Source: Avedoeria sp964651245
GTDB lineage: Bacteria > Chloroflexota > Anaerolineae > Epilineales > Epilineaceae
Assembly (NCBI GenBank): GCA_964651245.1
Contig: CAZYVI010000019.1
Location: forward strand, 22,868-86,867
Direction: 5' to 3'
Length of the DNA stretch: 64,000 nucleotides
Shown: positions 63,401 to 64,000 of the stretch, piece after piece
How the letters are laid out: the number at the start of each line of letters is the position of its first letter
Position numbering within the stretch: position 1 is the first letter of the stretch
Position numbers and translations under genes: made by a program
The notes under the pieces: model-generated
The model's database searches: none
Seen by the model: the letters and a program-made list of their open reading frames with translations, nothing else
What the model was told of the DNA's origin: nothing

Positions 63401-64000
63401 ACCACTCCAAGCGCGCCGGGACCGGGCTCGAGGCCGGCCAGACGTCGACGATGCCACCCCGGTGTGCCGCCTCGCCCGGCGCAGCCACCCGCGACACCTG
63501 GCCGTAGCCGAGGCGCGCCAGCCGCCGAACGACCTCGGTCACCGGCAGCCGGTCACCCCGCGCCACGACGAACGTGCCGCCGTCGAACGCGTCGGGCGGC
63601 AGCGTCGGCGTCAACACCGCCCGCAGCGGCGCGACGATGACCGGCGGTCCGGCCGCCCCCGGTTCGTCCCGGCGATAGCCGTGGATCGCCGCCAGCACGG
63701 CCATCCGCTGCTCGCGCACCGCCGGGTCCCACGGGATGCGCTCGTAGGGCAGCGCGTCGGGCGCGCCGAAGACGACGAGGCGCTCAGGCGCCGCCAGGTA
63801 GGCCCCCAGCGCGTCGGCGAGCGCGCGCGCCTCGTCGATGTGGGGCACGAGCCACAACATCGGGACGTCGAGCTGGCCGGCGATCGCGGCGACCGCGGCC
63901 GGCTGGACCGCCTCGGGTAGGCCCAGCGGACCGACGAGGTCGCCCGGCCCGCCGCTGGCGATCGCCGCCAGCGCGTCGGCCACCACGGGATGTCGGCGCA
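60483..64000 (-). CDS. mfd: Transcription-repair coupling factor Mfd (5' end probably off the window)
   Basis: Mfd removes stalled RNA polymerase from DNA lesions and recruits UvrA. The frame is open to the right edge; a GTG at 63986 would give 1167 residues but a very short N-terminal lead, so the true start is likely just outside. UvrB-like domains come first, then the polymerase-interaction domain (VVHVEHGIGIFRGLV, HLEYAAGDTLFVPTHQADRV), Walker A GDVGFGKTEVALR, DEEH (VVDEEHRFGVKHKER), TATPIPRTL, QLRGRVGR and a C-terminal TRCF domain. The sigma gene overlaps its stop. Confidence 0.95.
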   Translation of the reverse strand, partial: RRHPVVADALAAIASGGPGDLVGPLGLPEAVQPAAVAAIAGQLDVPMLWLVPHIDEARALADALGAYLAAPERLVVFGAPDALPYERIPWDPAVREQRMAVLAAIHGYRRDEPGAAGPPVIVAPLRAVLTPTLPPDAFDGGTFVVARGDRLPVTEVVRRLARLGYGQVSRVAAPGEAAHRGGIVDVWPASSPVPARLEWFGDDVDAIRTFQASTQRSHGALERLVIPPASEALPYDGPRAAAVLAALDLGRLQPLAESELRRQIEHLAAGERFRGIEHVATLLHPLASVVDHLPPEAVVVLDGIEALEPAAIDLAAQAETVRSEQVAAGELPADWPVRPLLPWAHLDAAIRQRRRLVVDGVARLASPAGGFAAPPRYGGRIDEAVADVVRRVEGGDAVVVVSRQAPRIAELLTEAGLGAAAIEALASPPGAGGLAVVRGALGSGWEAHPAAGHATIVLTDGELFGWRMPHRRRSRRAAEEASRADEFAEFQPGDAVVHVEHGIGIFRGLVRMQVGPAERDYLHLEYAAGDTLFVPTHQADRVARYVGAGDVAPAITRLGTADWERAKARARREVEDIAQELLALYARREVAHRQAFAPDTAWQAEMEAAFPFLETDDQLRAIDAVKRDMESERPMDRLVVGDVGFGKTEVALRAAFKAVMAGAQVAVLAPTTVLAQQHFETFRERLAAFPVRIDVLSRFRRRKDQLDALARLSRGELDIIIGTHRLLGDDVRFKRLGLLVVDEEHRFGVKHKERLRQLAEGVDTLTLTATPIPRTLHLALTGLRDLTTIDTPPAERLPVTTHVGRYDSQQVRHAIQRELARGGQVFYVSNRVQGIDGVAARVRELVPEARVAVAHGQMAEDELAAAMLAFVGQLADVLVCTSIIESGLDIPNANTLIVERADRFGLAQLHQLRGRVGRAASRAFAYFLLPPGGEATPEAHDRLQALAEYADLGAGFRIAMRDLEIRGAGEILGARQHGHVAAIGLDLYTKLLAAAIKRVRADDRDPVEVPAAVAAEIEAIDLGTLPTIDLPIDAFLPEAYVAETAERTRLYRHMAAADSPRAVADIEHELVDRFGRPPAEVRHLLLVLRLRVLAHQAGALSLAYEGDAVALRFGERRALDRPRLAAALGADARIGHHRVALPVSGPAEAWLPRALWLVQTVAEVEGASAAA

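Overview
The window is 64 kb of very GC-rich bacterial chromosome (my estimate is above 70 % GC, with coding third positions almost always G or C). It is densely packed with housekeeping genes. I saw no rRNA, tRNA, insertion sequence, phage gene or CRISPR array. The gene set suggests a member of the Chloroflexota: a PgpH-type c-di-AMP phosphodiesterase, long-form HPF, class II (GlpX) fructose-bisphosphatase, paired Tdh/Kbl, tandem M42 peptidases, two MoxR/DUF58 modules, and exported proteins ending in Pro-Thr-Glu-Ala repeats. This assignment is an inference from gene content; no marker gene was compared with a database.

Layout, left to right. (1) 1-4.7 kb: prmC (cut by the left edge) and prfA on the minus strand, divergent from rseP and an overlapping HEAT-repeat gene. 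(2) 4.7-7 kb: tdh-kbl, the two-step conversion of threonine to glycine; this Tdh lacks all four structural-zinc cysteines. (3) 7.1-11.2 kb: a good sigma-70-type promoter drives a small proline-rich membrane protein and three M42-family genes, the first of which has lost nearly every catalytic residue. (4) 11.2-17.8 kb: rpsO and pnp, separated by a long inverted repeat, then a large secreted subtilase. (5) 17.9-22.3 kb, minus strand: yceD-rpmF-fabD-fabG-nusB-yggS-yggT behind a clear promoter. (6) 22.3-26 kb, minus strand: recG, coaD and a coiled-coil gene that appears to begin at an AUC codon. (7) 26.2-28.9 kb: a patatin gene converging on and overlapping rpe, with rlmN upstream of rpe. (8) 29-38.7 kb, plus strand: moxR-DUF58, glpX, rho, a LysM/M23 peptidase, yqeY, pgpH and ybeY. 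(9) 38.7-47.8 kb, minus strand: six genes ending in moxR, with 4-nt overlaps at four of the five junctions. They encode a degenerate gluzincin-like protein, a membrane protein, DUF58, two von Willebrand A membrane proteins and MoxR. (10) 48-54.3 kb: an epimerase, a metallo-beta-lactamase/rhodanese fusion, a lone winged helix, a CdsZ-like zinc ribbon protein, an EspR-like regulator, comF, hpf and a low-molecular-weight phosphatase. (11) 54.4-59.3 kb: an envelope cluster (lipoprotein and two GT2 glycosyltransferases), with divergent folC. (12) 59.3-64 kb, minus strand: mfd (running to the right edge), then an ECF sigma factor and a likely membrane anti-sigma partner.

Promoters and starts. Recurrent TATAAT/TACAAT-like hexamers, often followed by CGCC or a similar G/C run, precede many genes. 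Three of them lie only 7-8 nt from the start codon, which implies leaderless mRNAs. GTG starts are very common, and within operons genes usually overlap as ATGA or GTGA, so translational coupling is probably widespread.

The features most worth following up are the dead M42 paralog in an M42 operon, the zinc-less Tdh, the six-gene MoxR/vWA unit with its degenerate peptidase, the possible AUC start, and the leaderless promoter pattern.
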